A stretch of DNA of 62,752 nt from Acidobacteriota bacterium (GCA_021846985.1 JAJZVX010000021.1:1-62752); one strand, 5' to 3'; positions 1 to 10,346 are shown, numbered from the stretch's first letter. A program made the numbers and translations. Notes: generated by a model not told the origin, from the sequence alone.

Positions 1-3
1 CAC

Positions 4-402
4 TTAGGATTTCCTCCCCGTGCGCAGGTTGTGGGCGTCCACCGCCGCAATCACGTTCAGCAGACCCGCCACCACAATAAAGCGCGTTCCGTAGTCGGCC
101 GTGGTCACCTGTACCTGGTCCGCGCCCAGGCTCAGCACACGGCTGGCCACAAACAGCAGCCCGTTCCCCAGATCGCCCACCAGCCCCAGCAGGTCCAGCA
201 CGTCGTGCGCACCCGAATAGATCTTCCCCTGCATGGCGATCCCCAACGAGAACATGCACACAATCGACGCCGCCACCAGCGTGCCCCGCCACCACTTGCG
301 CAGCAGAAAATGTCCCGCCCCGGGCACCAGCCAGCCGGCCAGCAGCGGCAGATACACAAAGCCCCCTGCCGCACTGCCTTCCTTGTTTTGCGCGCTTCCC
401 AT
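4..402 (-). CDS. small integral membrane protein, DUF6677/TM2-like
   Basis: A protein of about 132 aa with several hydrophobic segments. Its N-terminal segment contains LAGWLVPGAGHFLLRKWWRG, the pattern of small TM2-like membrane proteins, followed by an 'AMQGKIYS' stretch and a last membrane segment ending in a basic tail. It resembles the acidobacterial DUF6677 family from memory; function is unknown. The start at MGSAQNKE was chosen because residues upstream of it are Arg/Gly-rich and look non-coding. A TATAGT box (plus-strand 412-417) lies nine bases before this ATG, so the transcript might be nearly leaderless, although no good -35 is seen. Alternative start: the ATG at 423. The stop is the TAA at bases 4-6, so the gene is complete. 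Confidence 0.6.
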   Translation of the reverse strand: MGSAQNKEGSAAGGFVYLPLLAGWLVPGAGHFLLRKWWRGTLVAASIVCMFSLGIAMQGKIYSGAHDVLDLLGLVGDLGNGLLFVASRVLSLGADQVQVTTADYGTRFIVVAGLLNVIAAVDAHNLRTGRKS

Positions 403-537
403 TCCTTCTTGACTATACCGCATCCGCCCCCGCCCGCCGCCGCGTCCGGCCATGCTGGCAACTCCCCCTTGCCTCGCCGGAACCTGCCCACCCGGCCTGC
501 GCATGGCCTCAAACCAGAATGGCGCGCTCAACCCGTT

Positions 538-1209
538 CTAGTTCTGCGGCGCGCCCATGGTGGAGATGAGGGCGGAGAGGCCGTTCCAGGCAATCTGGAC
601 GCCGATGCAGAGCAGGATAAAGGCGATGACGCGAAGGATGCCCTGGGCGGTGGAGGGCGGTACCTTGGCCGTGATGGCAGGCGCCCAGGCATAGAAAACG
701 AAGACGGCAACGCACATGATGGCCATGCCGGAGAGAATCCCCAACTGGGAGACGACCATGTGCATGATGGAACCCTTCGAAGCGTGAGCGCTCAGGGTCA
801 GCATCACCACCAGCACCCCGGGACCGGCCGTAACCGGAAAGGTGAATGGATAGAAAACCATGCGCTGCAGAGCGGAGATGTCCTGATGCGGCTGCGCGGC
901 GTTTTTTTGGCCCGCCGCCTCGCTCTTGTTGTTCAGCAGGCCCCAGCCCATGGCGGCAAGCACCAGGCCGCCGGCAAGCTGGACAACAGGCAGCGATATG
1001 CCGAAAAGCTTCAGGACCGCGGCGCCGGCCAGGTCCAGAACAAGCAGGAAGAGGGCCGTTGTCACGGCAATCTTGCGCGCCAGCGCGCGAAAAACCGGCT
1101 GTGACGCATCGCCGACCATGCCGAGAAAAACTAGCGAGGAGCCGACAGGGTTGATCACCGGCAGCAGAGCGCCGAGGGCCAGCGCGAGAAAGCTGATGAA
1201 GCGGTGCAT
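538..1209 (-). CDS. MarC family integral membrane protein
   Basis: A 223-aa hydrophobic protein with about six membrane segments. The N-terminal part (FLALALGALLPVINPVGSSL) is the MarC hallmark: NP in the first helix of the family's UPF0056 fold. A second repeat-like region carries PFTFPVTAGPGVL (about residues 127-139), the other conserved MarC motif. MarC proteins sit in the inner membrane; their substrate is unknown, and the early link to multiple antibiotic resistance was not upheld. The frame stays open upstream through the antisense strand of the initiator tRNA, but MHRFISFL at 1209 is the first methionine before the conserved helix and is taken as the start. Confidence 0.85.
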   Translation of the reverse strand: MHRFISFLALALGALLPVINPVGSSLVFLGMVGDASQPVFRALARKIAVTTALFLLVLDLAGAAVLKLFGISLPVVQLAGGLVLAAMGWGLLNNKSEAAGQKNAAQPHQDISALQRMVFYPFTFPVTAGPGVLVVMLTLSAHASKGSIMHMVVSQLGILSGMAIMCVAVFVFYAWAPAITAKVPPSTAQGILRVIAFILLCIGVQIAWNGLSALISTMGAPQN

Positions 1210-1363
1210 TCCAATGCCATTGTAAAGTCTGCGGCGGCCGGATGGGAGCAGCCCATCCGGCCGCCCCGGCGCGCCCAATGCCACTGCATGCGGAACGCGG
1301 AAGAGAGTTGCCACGGAAGAGAGTTGCCATTGACCCTGAGGAGCCTGGTTGGTAAACTGAACT

Positions 1364-1440
<77 letters not shown>

Positions 1441-1470
1441 TTTAGAATCAGAATCTTATGCAAAGATTGC

Positions 1471-1499
1471 AGGCGCGACTACTCCGAGTGGTTGCGCCT
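1471..1499 (+). terminator. hairpin 31 bases downstream of the initiator tRNA
   Basis: AGGCGCGAC (1471-1479) pairs with GTTGCGCCT (1491-1499) over nine pairs including one G-U, with an 11-base loop. The sequence after it is T-poor, so a role in ending or processing the tRNA transcript is possible but unproven. Confidence 0.35.
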
Positions 1500-2433
1500 G
1501 AGTTGCGTTTGGTCGCTATTTCCAGCAGCCCGCGAATCAGGGTACCTCCGCATCTTTGTCACGAGATGTCTTAAGATGGCTTAGTCTTTCGCGGAGACTC
1601 GAATAAAAGTCCGGCTCTTGGCGAGAAAGTGTAAAAGCCATCGTTTTACGCGGCTTTCTGGAACGCAACAAGTTGGGTTCTTGTAGCGGCCAGCCGTTGC
1701 GCTTTCAGGAGCAGGTAGTTGAGGTTGCGGAATGCGTCCAAAGGGGTCTCAGCCTGCCCCGATGCCGCAACCCCGGACAACTCCCCGCGATGGCCAGCCC
1801 CTGCCAACAGCGCAAAAATGACATTTTGCTATGTGAGCGGTTGGACTCGGTGCGGCGCGCCGAAAGCCACCCCTCACCCCTTTGCGCGCGCCGCCTTCCC
1901 TTGGCCGTGGACGTTGCCGCGCCGCCCTGGAGTCCGATCTGGTGCGCGCCATCGGCCTGCATCCCCGCCTCTGTTGACGACGCGCCGCCATTCGCCCGCT
2001 TGCGATGCGCCCATCCGCCGGCCACGAGCGCCCGCAGCAAACCATGCGATTGCATCCGGCAAACCATCCCAAGCGCCGTTTTCGTGGGGGTACATTTGGA
2101 GGTATATCTCGGAGCCGAGGCACTATCGCGCGTATAGTCAATTATTTGCAGGCTGATAGAAATCCATCTCCGCTCGCTGTGCGGTTGATCGCGGAGATTC
2201 AGTTCTGGAAGAAGCACGTGTCTGGCATCTCCCGCGGGACTGCATCTTGTTCCGTGCGCACTTGCATTTGGCGGGAAAGAAGACCACCCCGTCAGAGCCA
2301 GCGAATCTACCCATCCGGGCAGCCTGGCGCCGTGATTCGATACAATCGGTCGCGACAGGCGTCTGCTTAGCAGCGCAGAGTCATTCCTGGCCATCTGAAC
2401 GCGCGGTACAGGCAGACACAGGAGCCAACAGCT
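1500..2433. other. 934-bp intergenic region with no convincing gene
   Basis: All six frames are open for moderate lengths only because GC is high; none gives a recognisable protein. A start-less reading frame on the minus strand (1646-1828) ends in a plausible C-terminus (FRNLNYLLLKAQRLAATRTQ) and might be the tail of a decayed gene. A 17-bp inverted repeat ACTAT-N7-ATAGT lies at 2122-2138. The right end carries the ribosome-binding site of the next gene (AGGAG, 2420-2424). Confidence 0.5.
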
Positions 2434-4137
2434 TTGTTCGAAAGTCTTCGACCATTTCGACGCAGGGAGGCTCTGCGCGATGCGCGCGCGGGGGTTACGC
2501 TGGCCGCGATGAATATACCCCAGGTTCTGGGGTATACGCGGATTGCGGGCATGCCGGTAGTGACCGGGCTCTACACGCTGCTGTTTCCGCTGGCGGCTTT
2601 CACGGCCTTTGGGTCGTCGCGCTACCTGGTGGTGGCGGCAGATTCGGCAACGGCGGCCATCCTGGCCAGCGGACTGGCGGGCATGGCTCCCGTGGCCAGC
2701 CCCGCCTGGGTCACGCTGGCCGGTTATGTGGCGCTGCTCACCGGAATCTTTCTGCTGCTGGGACGGCTCCTTCGTTTGGGATTCATCGCCGATTTCCTCT
2801 CGCAGACGGTGCTGACCGGTTTTCTGACCGGGGTCGGTTTTCAAGTGGGCATCGCCGTGCTGGGCGAGACGATCGGACTGCCGGTCCATTCGCAGCGCAC
2901 CGTCGAGCAGTTCATCGAAATTGTGCGCGGACTGCCGGCGCTCCATCTTCCTGTTCTGTTCGTTTCGGGAGCCGTGATGGGGCTGGTGCTGCTGCTGCGG
3001 TATCTGGCGCCGAAGGTGCCCGGGCCGCTGGTCGCGGTGGTGTGCGCCACGGCGGCGAGCGCACTGTGGCGCTTTTCGGTGCATGGGGTTCCAACAGTCG
3101 GTTCCATTGCCGGGGGATTGCCGCATACGAACCTGCATGTACTTCCCTGGCGGCAGATTCTGGCCCTGGTTCCTGTAGCCGGATCGTGCGCCATCATGAT
3201 CGTCACGCAGAGCGCGGCCACGGCGCGCGTTTATGCGCTGCGCCATGATCAGAAGCTGGACGAAAACCAGGATCTGGTGGGACTTGCTGCGGCCAACGTG
3301 GCGTCCGCACTGACAGGAAGCTTTGTCGTCAATGGCAGTCCCACGCAGACGGCGATGGTGGAGACCGCGGGTGGGGAAAGCCAGAAGGCGCAATTGGCGA
3401 CGATTGCCGTGGTCGCTTGCGTCCTGCTGTTTCTCACGCGCCCGCTTCAGTATCTTCCCCAGTGCGTGCTGGGCGTGCTTGTGCTGCTGGTCGCTATCCA
3501 TCTGATTGATGTGCGCGGCCTGCTGGCGATGCGCCGGGAGAGTCCGGGCGAGTTTGCCGTGGCGCTCATCACCGCGGTTACCGTGGTGGCTGTCAGCGTG
3601 GAGGCGGGCATTCTGCTGGCGATGGCTCTGTCTCTTGTCCGCATTGTGCGTCACAGCTACCGGCCGCATACGGGCGTCATTCAACTGCAGAACGGAAACT
3701 CCTGGAAGGCCATTCCTGTTGCGCCGGGCGTGGTTACCGAACCTGGCCTGGCGCTGTACCGCTTCGGGGCTTCACTCTTTTACGCCAACGCCAATCTCTT
3801 CGCCGAAGAGTTGCTTCGCCTGGCCGGCCCGTCCTCCTCGCCGGTCCGATGGATCGTTGTGGATGCCGAGGCCATCACCCAGATCGACTACTCCGCCGCG
3901 CGCGTAATTGCGCAACTCAACAAGGAACTGAGCGACAATGGCGTGGCGCTGGGATTCGCAAGGATGCCGCCGGATACGCTGGCGGATTTTCACCGGCATC
4001 ACCTGGCCGAATGTATTCCTCCGTCGCGCATCTTCGCCCGGCTGCACGATGTGCTGAGCGCGTATCAGAAGGCCGAAGAGCAGGCGGCTGCGCCAGGCTC
4101 CGCGGCGCCGCCGGCGGAAGATCCCGACCGGGCCTGA
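2434..4137 (+). CDS. SulP family inorganic anion transporter with STAS domain
   Basis: A 567-aa inner-membrane protein. Residues 15-430 hold the multi-helix SulP core (early motif NIPQVLGYTRIAGMPVVTGLYT; the family signature region around FGSSRYLVVAADSATAAI). Residues about 435-545 form a STAS domain with the conserved phospho-loop region VDAEAITQIDYSAARVI. SulP proteins carry sulfate, bicarbonate or dicarboxylates; the substrate here cannot be read from sequence. Translation starts at TTG: AGGAG lies nine bases upstream and no ATG gives the full N-terminus. It stands alone, and no carbonic anhydrase or sulfate-assimilation gene is next to it. Confidence 0.9.
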   Translation: MFESLRPFRRREALRDARAGVTLAAMNIPQVLGYTRIAGMPVVTGLYTLLFPLAAFTAFGSSRYLVVAADSATAAILASGLAGMAPVASPAWVTLAGYVALLTGIFLLLGRLLRLGFIADFLSQTVLTGFLTGVGFQVGIAVLGETIGLPVHSQRTVEQFIEIVRGLPALHLPVLFVSGAVMGLVLLLRYLAPKVPGPLVAVVCATAASALWRFSVHGVPTVGSIAGGLPHTNLHVLPWRQILALVPVAGSCAIMIVTQSAATARVYALRHDQKLDENQDLVGLAAANVASALTGSFVVNGSPTQTAMVETAGGESQKAQLATIAVVACVLLFLTRPLQYLPQCVLGVLVLLVAIHLIDVRGLLAMRRESPGEFAVALITAVTVVAVSVEAGILLAMALSLVRIVRHSYRPHTGVIQLQNGNSWKAIPVAPGVVTEPGLALYRFGASLFYANANLFAEELLRLAGPSSSPVRWIVVDAEAITQIDYSAARVIAQLNKELSDNGVALGFARMPPDTLADFHRHHLAECIPPSRIFARLHDVLSAYQKAEEQAAAPGSAAPPAEDPDRA

Positions 4138-4427
4138 GGAAAGTGCGGCTGCTGGAATCAGCGCGCTTTTGCGTGCGCGCGCAGACAGGCGCGCCATTTC
4201 CCCGCTGCCCGGGCGCGGTCCAAGCCGGCAAAGGGCGGGTTGTCTTCTGCCGCATCACCTGGGTTTCTTCGTCCGTTGTCGCGGCGGATGAGCGGCGGCG
4301 GCGAGGCGCAACGGCGCGAAAATCGCGCCCAATGGCGTGCTAAACTCGGGCAAGAAAGAATCGCGGCAGAGCGAGTTCGCTGGGGAAGGACTTGCCGGTT
4401 TGGCCCGATGAAGAAAGGGCAAGCGTC

Positions 4428-5099
4428 ATGTTGGACGGTGCGGCCCCAAAGCGCATCCGCCGCAGCAAAGCGGAGCAACGGGCGGAAAGTCTGGAGCAGA
4501 TTCTGGATGCGGCAGAGTACCTGTTCTCCATGAACGGGTTTTATGGCGTGACCCTGCGCGACGTGGCCCAGCGGGTAGGCATTCACACCACGCTCCTTCA
4601 CTACTATTTCAAGGACAAGCACGATCTGTTTGAAGCGGTGTTCAAGCGGCGCGCCGCCGTCACCTGCGAGCGCCGCATGGCAGCGCTGCAAAGCTATGAG
4701 GCGGAAACCGGCGATCGACCCACCGTGGAAGGAGCGCTGCATGCGTTTCTGGATTCTGACTTCGATCTTTACATCGAGGGCGGCGAGCCGTGGAGGAATT
4801 ACGCGGCCTTCTGCGCCCGCGTGAGCCATAGCCGCGAGGGCGCGGAGATGATGATGGCCCACTTCGATCCGGTGGTGCTAAAGCTTGTAAGCATCCTGAG
4901 GCGTGCGCTGCCCGATTTGAGCGAAGAGGATCTCTTCTGGGGCTACGAATTTGTCACGGGCGCGCTCATGCACATCTGGGCGCGGACGGGACGCATCGAT
5001 CGTCTTTCGGGCGGAATCTGCCGGTCAGACGATATTGCGGCGGCGAAGAAGCGCCTGGCCAAGTTCATGGCGGCGGGATTCATCGCGTTGAAGCAATAG
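4428..5099 (+). CDS. TetR family transcriptional regulator
   Basis: A 223-aa protein with an N-terminal helix-turn-helix at about residues 42-61 (TLRDVAQRVGIHTTLLHYYF), the classic TetR 'YYF.K..L' pattern, and a variable ligand-binding C-terminal part. ATG 4428 has AAAGGG (4414-4419) eight bases upstream; a TTG at 4392 also has an AAGGA before it, giving 12 more residues. The gene converges on the esterase-MFS-thiolase-SDR operon. The 30-bp palindrome at 10374-10403, between that operon and the CoA-transferase, is the obvious candidate operator. That pairing is inference, since the regulator lies at the far end of the locus. Confidence 0.9.
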   Translation: MLDGAAPKRIRRSKAEQRAESLEQILDAAEYLFSMNGFYGVTLRDVAQRVGIHTTLLHYYFKDKHDLFEAVFKRRAAVTCERRMAALQSYEAETGDRPTVEGALHAFLDSDFDLYIEGGEPWRNYAAFCARVSHSREGAEMMMAHFDPVVLKLVSILRRALPDLSEEDLFWGYEFVTGALMHIWARTGRIDRLSGGICRSDDIAAAKKRLAKFMAAGFIALKQ

Positions 5100-5146
5100 C
5101 AGCCCGCACCTGTGGTGACTTGCCTTGTTAGATCCGGTTTCTGCCG

Positions 5147-6829
5147 TCATTTGCACTGTTGGCTCGGCGGAGGCAGCTTCGGCGACCAGAGGCCAACGGT
5201 CCAATCCCAGCCCATGGCGCCGCTTGCCCGGCGCCGGCAAACCACTTCCTCGTTGAACTTGTACATGCCCGGCATCAGATGCCCGGAGGGATGCGGAGCG
5301 TTCGTGAATGCCATGTAGGCTCTCTGCGATCCAAACGACGGCCAGTCAGGCTCCTGCGCGGCCCGTGGCCGCCCGGTGCGGGCAAAGCTCGTCCAGTAGC
5401 CGATCATTGCATCGGAAAGGCTCTTTTCCTCCGGCGTGGCCGGAATTTTAGGCCAAAGCGGCGGGGTGCTGTCGAAGGTTCCGAAAACATAAGGCAGTTC
5501 GCTGGCGTGAAAGCCGTGGAGGCCGGCTTGATCTTCCGCCGGGTAGCCATGGTCAAAGAAATAGAGATACGATGGCTGGCCCAATGCGGCCTGCTTCCTC
5601 ACCAGGCGCTCCGCGGTCCATCCGTAGAGGGCGTCCCGGGTGGTGGCCAGAATGCTTTCCTCCATATGCGTGCTTGGATAGAGGCGCAGGAACTCACCGG
5701 CCAAATCGAGATAGTGGTCGCGAATCGTCTTTTCATACTCGGCCGCAGTTGCGGGTGGATGCGGCGCGAGGATTCTCAACGAGCGGATTTCGCCGCTGTT
5801 GAAGCCGGCGAGAATCGGTACAGGCGCTTGTTCGCCTTTATCGAACACATTGACAAGCTGGTGGGGGAGCACGTGTCCGTCGATTGTTCCCCAAGGCGCG
5901 TACCCAGCCTTGGGAGCGGCCGTCACAAGGGTGAGCGCGTCGATGGCTCTCAGCGCGGCGATGTGGGGCGCGTGCAGGGCGGCGGCAAGGCGAAGGCCGC
6001 TCTCTTCGGCCGGCGGCGCGCCGAAACTCGCCTTCTTCAACTCGGGCGTGGAGATCATGTACGCGCTTTCGGCGATGGCCTTGGCAAACAGGCCGCGCGC
6101 GGGAGGCGAGGCCAGAAGATACATTACGCTCAGCGCGCCCGCCGATTCGCCCGCGATGGTCACGTTGGCCGGATCGCCGCCGAAGGCAGCGATGTTTTGG
6201 CGAACCCATCGCAACGCTTCAATCTGATCGAGCAAGCCGTAGTTGCCTGAGATACCAAGCGAAGACTCGCGGCTCAGTTCGGGGTGCGCCAGCCAGCCAA
6301 GGACACCAAGCCGATAGTTGATGGAGACCACGATCAGGCCCTGGGCGGCGAGCCGCGCGCCATCGTACATCGGCTCCCGGCTGGCTCCTGTCGTCAAAGC
6401 GCCGCCGTAGATCCAGAAGAAGACCGCTGCGTTGTGAGCCTTTGTGGGCGCCCAGATGTTCAGCGTCAGGCAATCCTCGCTCATCGGCAGCGGTTTGCCG
6501 GCGTAGATATTCGCCAGTGTGGGTTTGGGCTGGAAGCACGCCGGTCCAAACGCGGTGGCTTGCCTCACGCCCTTCCATCGCGGCATGGGGACGGGCGGTT
6601 TCCAGCGTCTTGGGCCCACCGGAGGCAACGCAAAAGGAACGCCTTGAAAGACGCGCAGATTTCCTTCCATCCGCCCCTCCAGCGCGCCGGCGGGGGCGTT
6701 CACAATGGGACCGCTTGGGGCGCTGGATGCATCTGGCGCCGCGGTGTTCCCTGGGGAAGTGAACGAAGGCGCCGCGGCGAAACAGACGGACGCGGCGGTC
6801 ACGGCAAGCAGACGGCGAAGGTGGATCAT
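5147..6829 (-). CDS. exported type B carboxylesterase
   Basis: A 560-aa alpha/beta hydrolase of the carboxylesterase/para-nitrobenzyl esterase family. An N-terminal signal peptide (MIHLRRLLAVTAASVCFAAA) indicates export. The nucleophile elbow GESAG places Ser229; SEDCLTLNIW (about residues 117-126) is the second family signature; the acid is probably in FNSGEIRSL and the His in HGFHASELPYVFG. The oxyanion loop reads IYGGALTTG instead of the usual IHGGGF. The start ATG overlaps the stop of the MFS gene by four bases (ATGA), so the two are translationally coupled. Substrate is an unknown carboxylic ester; context suggests an ester of a hydroxy acid. Confidence 0.9.
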   Translation of the reverse strand: MIHLRRLLAVTAASVCFAAAPSFTSPGNTAAPDASSAPSGPIVNAPAGALEGRMEGNLRVFQGVPFALPPVGPRRWKPPVPMPRWKGVRQATAFGPACFQPKPTLANIYAGKPLPMSEDCLTLNIWAPTKAHNAAVFFWIYGGALTTGASREPMYDGARLAAQGLIVVSINYRLGVLGWLAHPELSRESSLGISGNYGLLDQIEALRWVRQNIAAFGGDPANVTIAGESAGALSVMYLLASPPARGLFAKAIAESAYMISTPELKKASFGAPPAEESGLRLAAALHAPHIAALRAIDALTLVTAAPKAGYAPWGTIDGHVLPHQLVNVFDKGEQAPVPILAGFNSGEIRSLRILAPHPPATAAEYEKTIRDHYLDLAGEFLRLYPSTHMEESILATTRDALYGWTAERLVRKQAALGQPSYLYFFDHGYPAEDQAGLHGFHASELPYVFGTFDSTPPLWPKIPATPEEKSLSDAMIGYWTSFARTGRPRAAQEPDWPSFGSQRAYMAFTNAPHPSGHLMPGMYKFNEEVVCRRRASGAMGWDWTVGLWSPKLPPPSQQCK

Positions 6830-8172
6830 CCGATGGGTTCTCCTTCGGTGTGTCTTTCGTTGCGCAGCACGCGCGCCAGCGCCAGGAACAGCAGAATGGC
6901 CAGAAGGTAGCAGGGCGCGAGCGTGTAGAGGGCAAACTGCAGCGAGTGATGGGGATGGCCTGCGTGAAAGAAATCGCTGGCCGCGCCAACGCACGTTGGG
7001 CCAAGGCCGAGGCCGATGAAGTTCATCACCAGCAACAGCAGCGCGCCGGACATGACGCGCTGATCCGGCCGCACCTCCTCCTGAACCAGCGTGACCGCCG
7101 CCGACAGGTAGAAGTAGTTCAGAAACAGAGTGGCCGTGAGGAAGAGCAGGGCGAGACGCCAGGAAGAAGCCGTAACAAAAGCGAGATAGAAGGGAATGGC
7201 AAGGGCAAGCGCAGCGGCGGGAATCAGGGCATAAGCCTGTTTCGAGCGCCGCGTGCAACGGTCGATCAGGCGCCCTGAAACCAGCATGCTGCCGCCCATG
7301 CCGAGGGCGACGACCAGCGCGTAATCGACGGCGACCTCGCGGAGCGTCATCCCTTTCTCGCGCATGAGAAAAAGGACCGTGAAGTTGCTCAGGCCGTAGG
7401 TGATGAACTGGGTGGCGCCGCTGCCAAGCGCGGCCAGAAGAAGCGATGGCCGCGAAAAGAACATCGCCAGCGTGCCGCCGAAACCCGGCTTGCTGGCGCT
7501 TGTCTGATCGTCGATGCGATCCAGGCCGCCGCGGCGGGGTTCAGGTACGAGCCAGAGGACTCCAATTACCGCAAGCAGCCCCACCGCGCCGAGAGAAACA
7601 AAGGCGTACCGCCAATTGAATGCGGCGGCGATGGATGCGCCAAAAGCAATTCCCAGCGCCGCGCCAACCGGAGGACCAATGTTATAGAGACCAAGCGCGG
7701 TTCCGCGGCGGCCCGTGGGAAAAAGGTCGCAGATGATCGAATAGGAGGGCGGTACGCCGCCGGCTTCGCCAAAGCCAACTGTCATGTAAGCCGCGACAAA
7801 TTGGAGATAGCTGGACGCCAGGCCACAGAACATGGTGGCTGCGCTCCAAATGGCGCAGGCGGCCGCCAGCACTTTGGAGCGGTTGGTCCGGTCGGCGAGC
7901 CACCCCACGGGAATCGAAATGCAGCAATAGAAGAGCGCGAAGTAGAGACCGCCCATCCGGCCAAGCTGGCCGTCCGAGAGATGCAGGCTGTCCTGAATGG
8001 GTTTGGCGAGAATGGCCGGCAACTGCCGCGACAGAAAGTTGAGAACGTAGACCACGCACAGCATGCCAAGGGCAATCCTGGATTGCCGCGTGGAAGGAGG
8101 CAGTTGTGTTTCTGGAGCTTGACCGGACTCCCCGTGCGATACCGCAGGCCCCGCGGATGCGTGTGTTGCCAT
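6826..8172 (-). CDS. MFS transporter (probable organic-acid carrier)
   Basis: A 448-aa, roughly 12-helix major facilitator. Motif A appears as GWLADRTNRSKVLA in the loop between helices 2 and 3, and a second-half equivalent as GRLIDRCTRRSKQ. It is closest in feel to the Spinster/ACS-type carriers of organic anions. ATG 8172 is chosen (AGGTG just upstream) over a TTG at 8202 that would overlap the thiolase gene. It lies 16 bases after the thiolase stop and overlaps the esterase start, so it is part of the operon. Likely role: import of the acid released outside the cytoplasm by the esterase. Confidence 0.85.
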   Translation of the reverse strand: MATHASAGPAVSHGESGQAPETQLPPSTRQSRIALGMLCVVYVLNFLSRQLPAILAKPIQDSLHLSDGQLGRMGGLYFALFYCCISIPVGWLADRTNRSKVLAAACAIWSAATMFCGLASSYLQFVAAYMTVGFGEAGGVPPSYSIICDLFPTGRRGTALGLYNIGPPVGAALGIAFGASIAAAFNWRYAFVSLGAVGLLAVIGVLWLVPEPRRGGLDRIDDQTSASKPGFGGTLAMFFSRPSLLLAALGSGATQFITYGLSNFTVLFLMREKGMTLREVAVDYALVVALGMGGSMLVSGRLIDRCTRRSKQAYALIPAAALALAIPFYLAFVTASSWRLALLFLTATLFLNYFYLSAAVTLVQEEVRPDQRVMSGALLLLVMNFIGLGLGPTCVGAASDFFHAGHPHHSLQFALYTLAPCYLLAILLFLALARVLRNERHTEGEPIG

Positions 8173-8188
8173 GATCACCTGCCCGACA

Positions 8189-9364
8189 TCAGAGAATCTC
8201 AAACAGCGCGGCTGCGCCCATGCCGCCGCCCACGCACATGGTGACCACGGCGTAGCGCACTCCGCGTCTGCGCCCCTCCATCAGCGCATGCGCGGTGAGC
8301 CGGTTGCCCGACATGCCGTAAGGATGCCCAATGGAGATCGCCCCGCCATCCACGTTGAACCGCTCGTTGGGAATGCCGAGCCGGTCGCGGCAGTAGACGG
8401 TCTGCACCGCAAAGGCTTCGTTCAACTCCCACAAGCCAATGTCGTCCATCTTAAGGCCGAAGCGCTGCAGGAGTCTCGGAACCGCGAAAACCGGACCGAT
8501 GCCCATCTCGTCCGGCTCCGTGCCCGCCACAGCCATCCCACAGTAGCGGCCCAGCGGCTGCAGTCCACGCGCGGCGGCGAGGCGGGCCTCCATCACCACG
8601 CAGGCCGAGGCGCCATCGGAGAGCTGGCTGGCATTTCCCGCGGTAATGAAGCCGCCTTCTCGTACCGGCTTGAGTGCGGCAAGTCCCTCAATCGTGGTGT
8701 CGGGCCGGTTGCCTTCGTCGCGTTCCAGCACCACCTCCTGCATCAAGGTTGCGCTAGCAGCTTTGTCGGTCACCAGCTTGGTCGTTCTTACCGGAATAAT
8801 CTCGTTATCGAAGCGGCCGGCCGTCTGACCTTCGGCTGTCCTGCGCTGGGACTGATGCGCGTACTCATCCTGCCGCTCCCGCGAAATGCCATAGCGGCGC
8901 GCCACGACTTCGGCTGTGTCGATCATCAGCATGTAGACATTCTTGTGCAGCGCGAGCAGTTCGGGGTCGGGGTCTATGCGCAGCGCGTGCGTTTGCACCT
9001 GCGAGATGGAATCCACTCCGGCGGCAACAACCACGTCCATGCGGTCCATGACCACCTGCTTGGAAGCCATGGAGATGCTCATCAGGCCCGACGAGCATTG
9101 CCTGTCGACGGTTTGTCCGGCAACCGTGACCGGAAGCCCCGCACGCAGGGCTGCTGTTCGTCCAATGGTGTGCTGCTGGCCCTGGGGCAACGCGGACCCC
9201 ACGATGCAGTCCTCAACCTCGCCGGGATCGACCCTGGCGCGCGCCACTGCGGCGCGAATGGCGTGCGCGGCGAGGGTGGGAGCAGGAGTGGCGTTGAAAG
9301 CGCCTTTATACGCGCGGCCAATCGGAGTCCTCGCCACGGAGACAATCACAGCATCGCGGCTCAT
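8189..9364 (-). CDS. thiolase (acetyl-CoA C-acyltransferase)
   Basis: A 391-aa thiolase of standard length. The acyl-accepting cysteine is C90 ([10 protein letters not shown]); the C-terminal pair is H347 ([14 protein letters not shown]) and C377 (CVGGGMGAA); NEAFA is present before them. Thiolases cleave 3-ketoacyl-CoA with CoA to give acetyl-CoA and a shortened acyl-CoA, or run in reverse. Its ATG follows the SDR stop by one base (TGA-G-ATG), implying coupling with the 3-hydroxyacyl-CoA dehydrogenase-like enzyme, the step just before it in beta-oxidation. Confidence 0.93.
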   Translation of the reverse strand: MSRDAVIVSVARTPIGRAYKGAFNATPAPTLAAHAIRAAVARARVDPGEVEDCIVGSALPQGQQHTIGRTAALRAGLPVTVAGQTVDRQCSSGLMSISMASKQVVMDRMDVVVAAGVDSISQVQTHALRIDPDPELLALHKNVYMLMIDTAEVVARRYGISRERQDEYAHQSQRRTAEGQTAGRFDNEIIPVRTTKLVTDKAASATLMQEVVLERDEGNRPDTTIEGLAALKPVREGGFITAGNASQLSDGASACVVMEARLAAARGLQPLGRYCGMAVAGTEPDEMGIGPVFAVPRLLQRFGLKMDDIGLWELNEAFAVQTVYCRDRLGIPNERFNVDGGAISIGHPYGMSGNRLTAHALMEGRRRGVRYAVVTMCVGGGMGAAALFEIL

Positions 9365-9365
9365 C

Positions 9366-10256
9366 TCAGGCGCCTCTCGTTTCCGGCTTCACGTAGCCTG
9401 CCTTGGTCAGCTCCACTTCGCCCTGGGCAAAGCCGGATGCCGGAACCATTTCGTCCTGCCGGTCCACGACCTGCGCCCACCGCGCCACAAGTTCTTCCGC
9501 TTGCGGCGGATTCCCAGAAAGATGGATCCCTCGCGTCAGCGTGATATGGGCCGCCTCGAACCCTCCGCCGCCCGCGCACATGATTGTTCGCGTGGGCGCG
9601 CTTTCCGCCACCAGCGCCAGCACGGCCGGAGAGACCAATTCGGGCCGCAGCAGATGCAACTGTTCCTCATCGAGAAGGCCTTGCGTCATTGCTGTAGCGG
9701 CAGTGGGCGCAATGCAGTTCACACGGATGCCGTACTTTGCCCCTTCCAGAGCCAGGGTCTGCATCAGTCCCACCACTCCCATTTTGGCGGCGCTGTAGTT
9801 GGACTGTCCGAAGTTGCCGTAAAGACCGGACGAGGAGGTAGTCATCACGATGCGTCCATAGTTCTGTTCGCGCATGACCTCCCACACAGCCTTTGTGCAG
9901 TGGACCGAGCCCATCAGGTGCACCTCGACTACCATGCGAAAATCGTCGAGGCTCATTTTGGCGAAGGATTTGTCGCGAAGGATCCCCGCGTTATTCACAA
10001 GGATGTCCACGCGGCCCCAGGTCTTCAAGGTCTCCTGAATCATGGCTTCCACAGCCGTTGCATCGGTCACGGAGCACAGGACCGCCAAGGCCTCCCCGCC
10101 AGCTGCGTTGATTTCCTGCGCTACAGACTCGGCGCCACCGCCAAGATCGTTCACCACCACGCGCGCGCCATGGTGCGCAAGCAACAAGGCATGGGACCGC
10201 CCCAAACCGCCGCCGGCTCCTGTGACTAGAGCAACTCGGCCTTTCAAATCAATCAC
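9366..10256 (-). CDS. SDR, (3R)-hydroxyacyl-CoA dehydrogenase-like
   Basis: A 296-aa short-chain dehydrogenase. The dinucleotide motif is TGAGGGLG (residues 12-19), with NNAG at 88-91 and catalytic YSAAK (Y154, K158) with serines near 141. The stretches [19 protein letters not shown] and [15 protein letters not shown] match the D-3-hydroxyacyl-CoA dehydrogenase half of the peroxisomal multifunctional enzyme type 2 (family knowledge), pointing to (3R)-hydroxyacyl-CoA to 3-ketoacyl-CoA. The C-terminal 70 residues exceed the core fold. First gene of the leftward operon; promoter candidate at 10347-10376. Confidence 0.88.
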   Translation of the reverse strand: MIDLKGRVALVTGAGGGLGRSHALLLAHHGARVVVNDLGGGAESVAQEINAAGGEALAVLCSVTDATAVEAMIQETLKTWGRVDILVNNAGILRDKSFAKMSLDDFRMVVEVHLMGSVHCTKAVWEVMREQNYGRIVMTTSSSGLYGNFGQSNYSAAKMGVVGLMQTLALEGAKYGIRVNCIAPTAATAMTQGLLDEEQLHLLRPELVSPAVLALVAESAPTRTIMCAGGGGFEAAHITLTRGIHLSGNPPQAEELVARWAQVVDRQDEMVPASGFAQGEVELTKAGYVKPETRGA

Positions 10257-10346
10257 GTACTGTTCCTCCCCATCCGGCTTGAATCATGGTCAGACCAAAG
10301 CCTGAAACGCCAACGCCATCTCCGGCCCGCACAAAAACGATAGTGC

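Noticed and set aside
1646..1828. Minus-strand open frame ending in FRNLNYLLLKAQRLAATRTQ
   Set aside because: It has no start codon, is only 60 codons and matches no family I recognise; it may be a gene remnant but cannot be supported.
1705..3684. 659-codon open frame on the minus strand
   Set aside because: It lies antisense to the SulP gene with Arg/Gln/His-rich composition typical of a GC-driven shadow frame.
4159..4180. GCGCGC hairpin after the SulP gene as a terminator
   Set aside because: No T-run follows and alternating GC is common by chance here.
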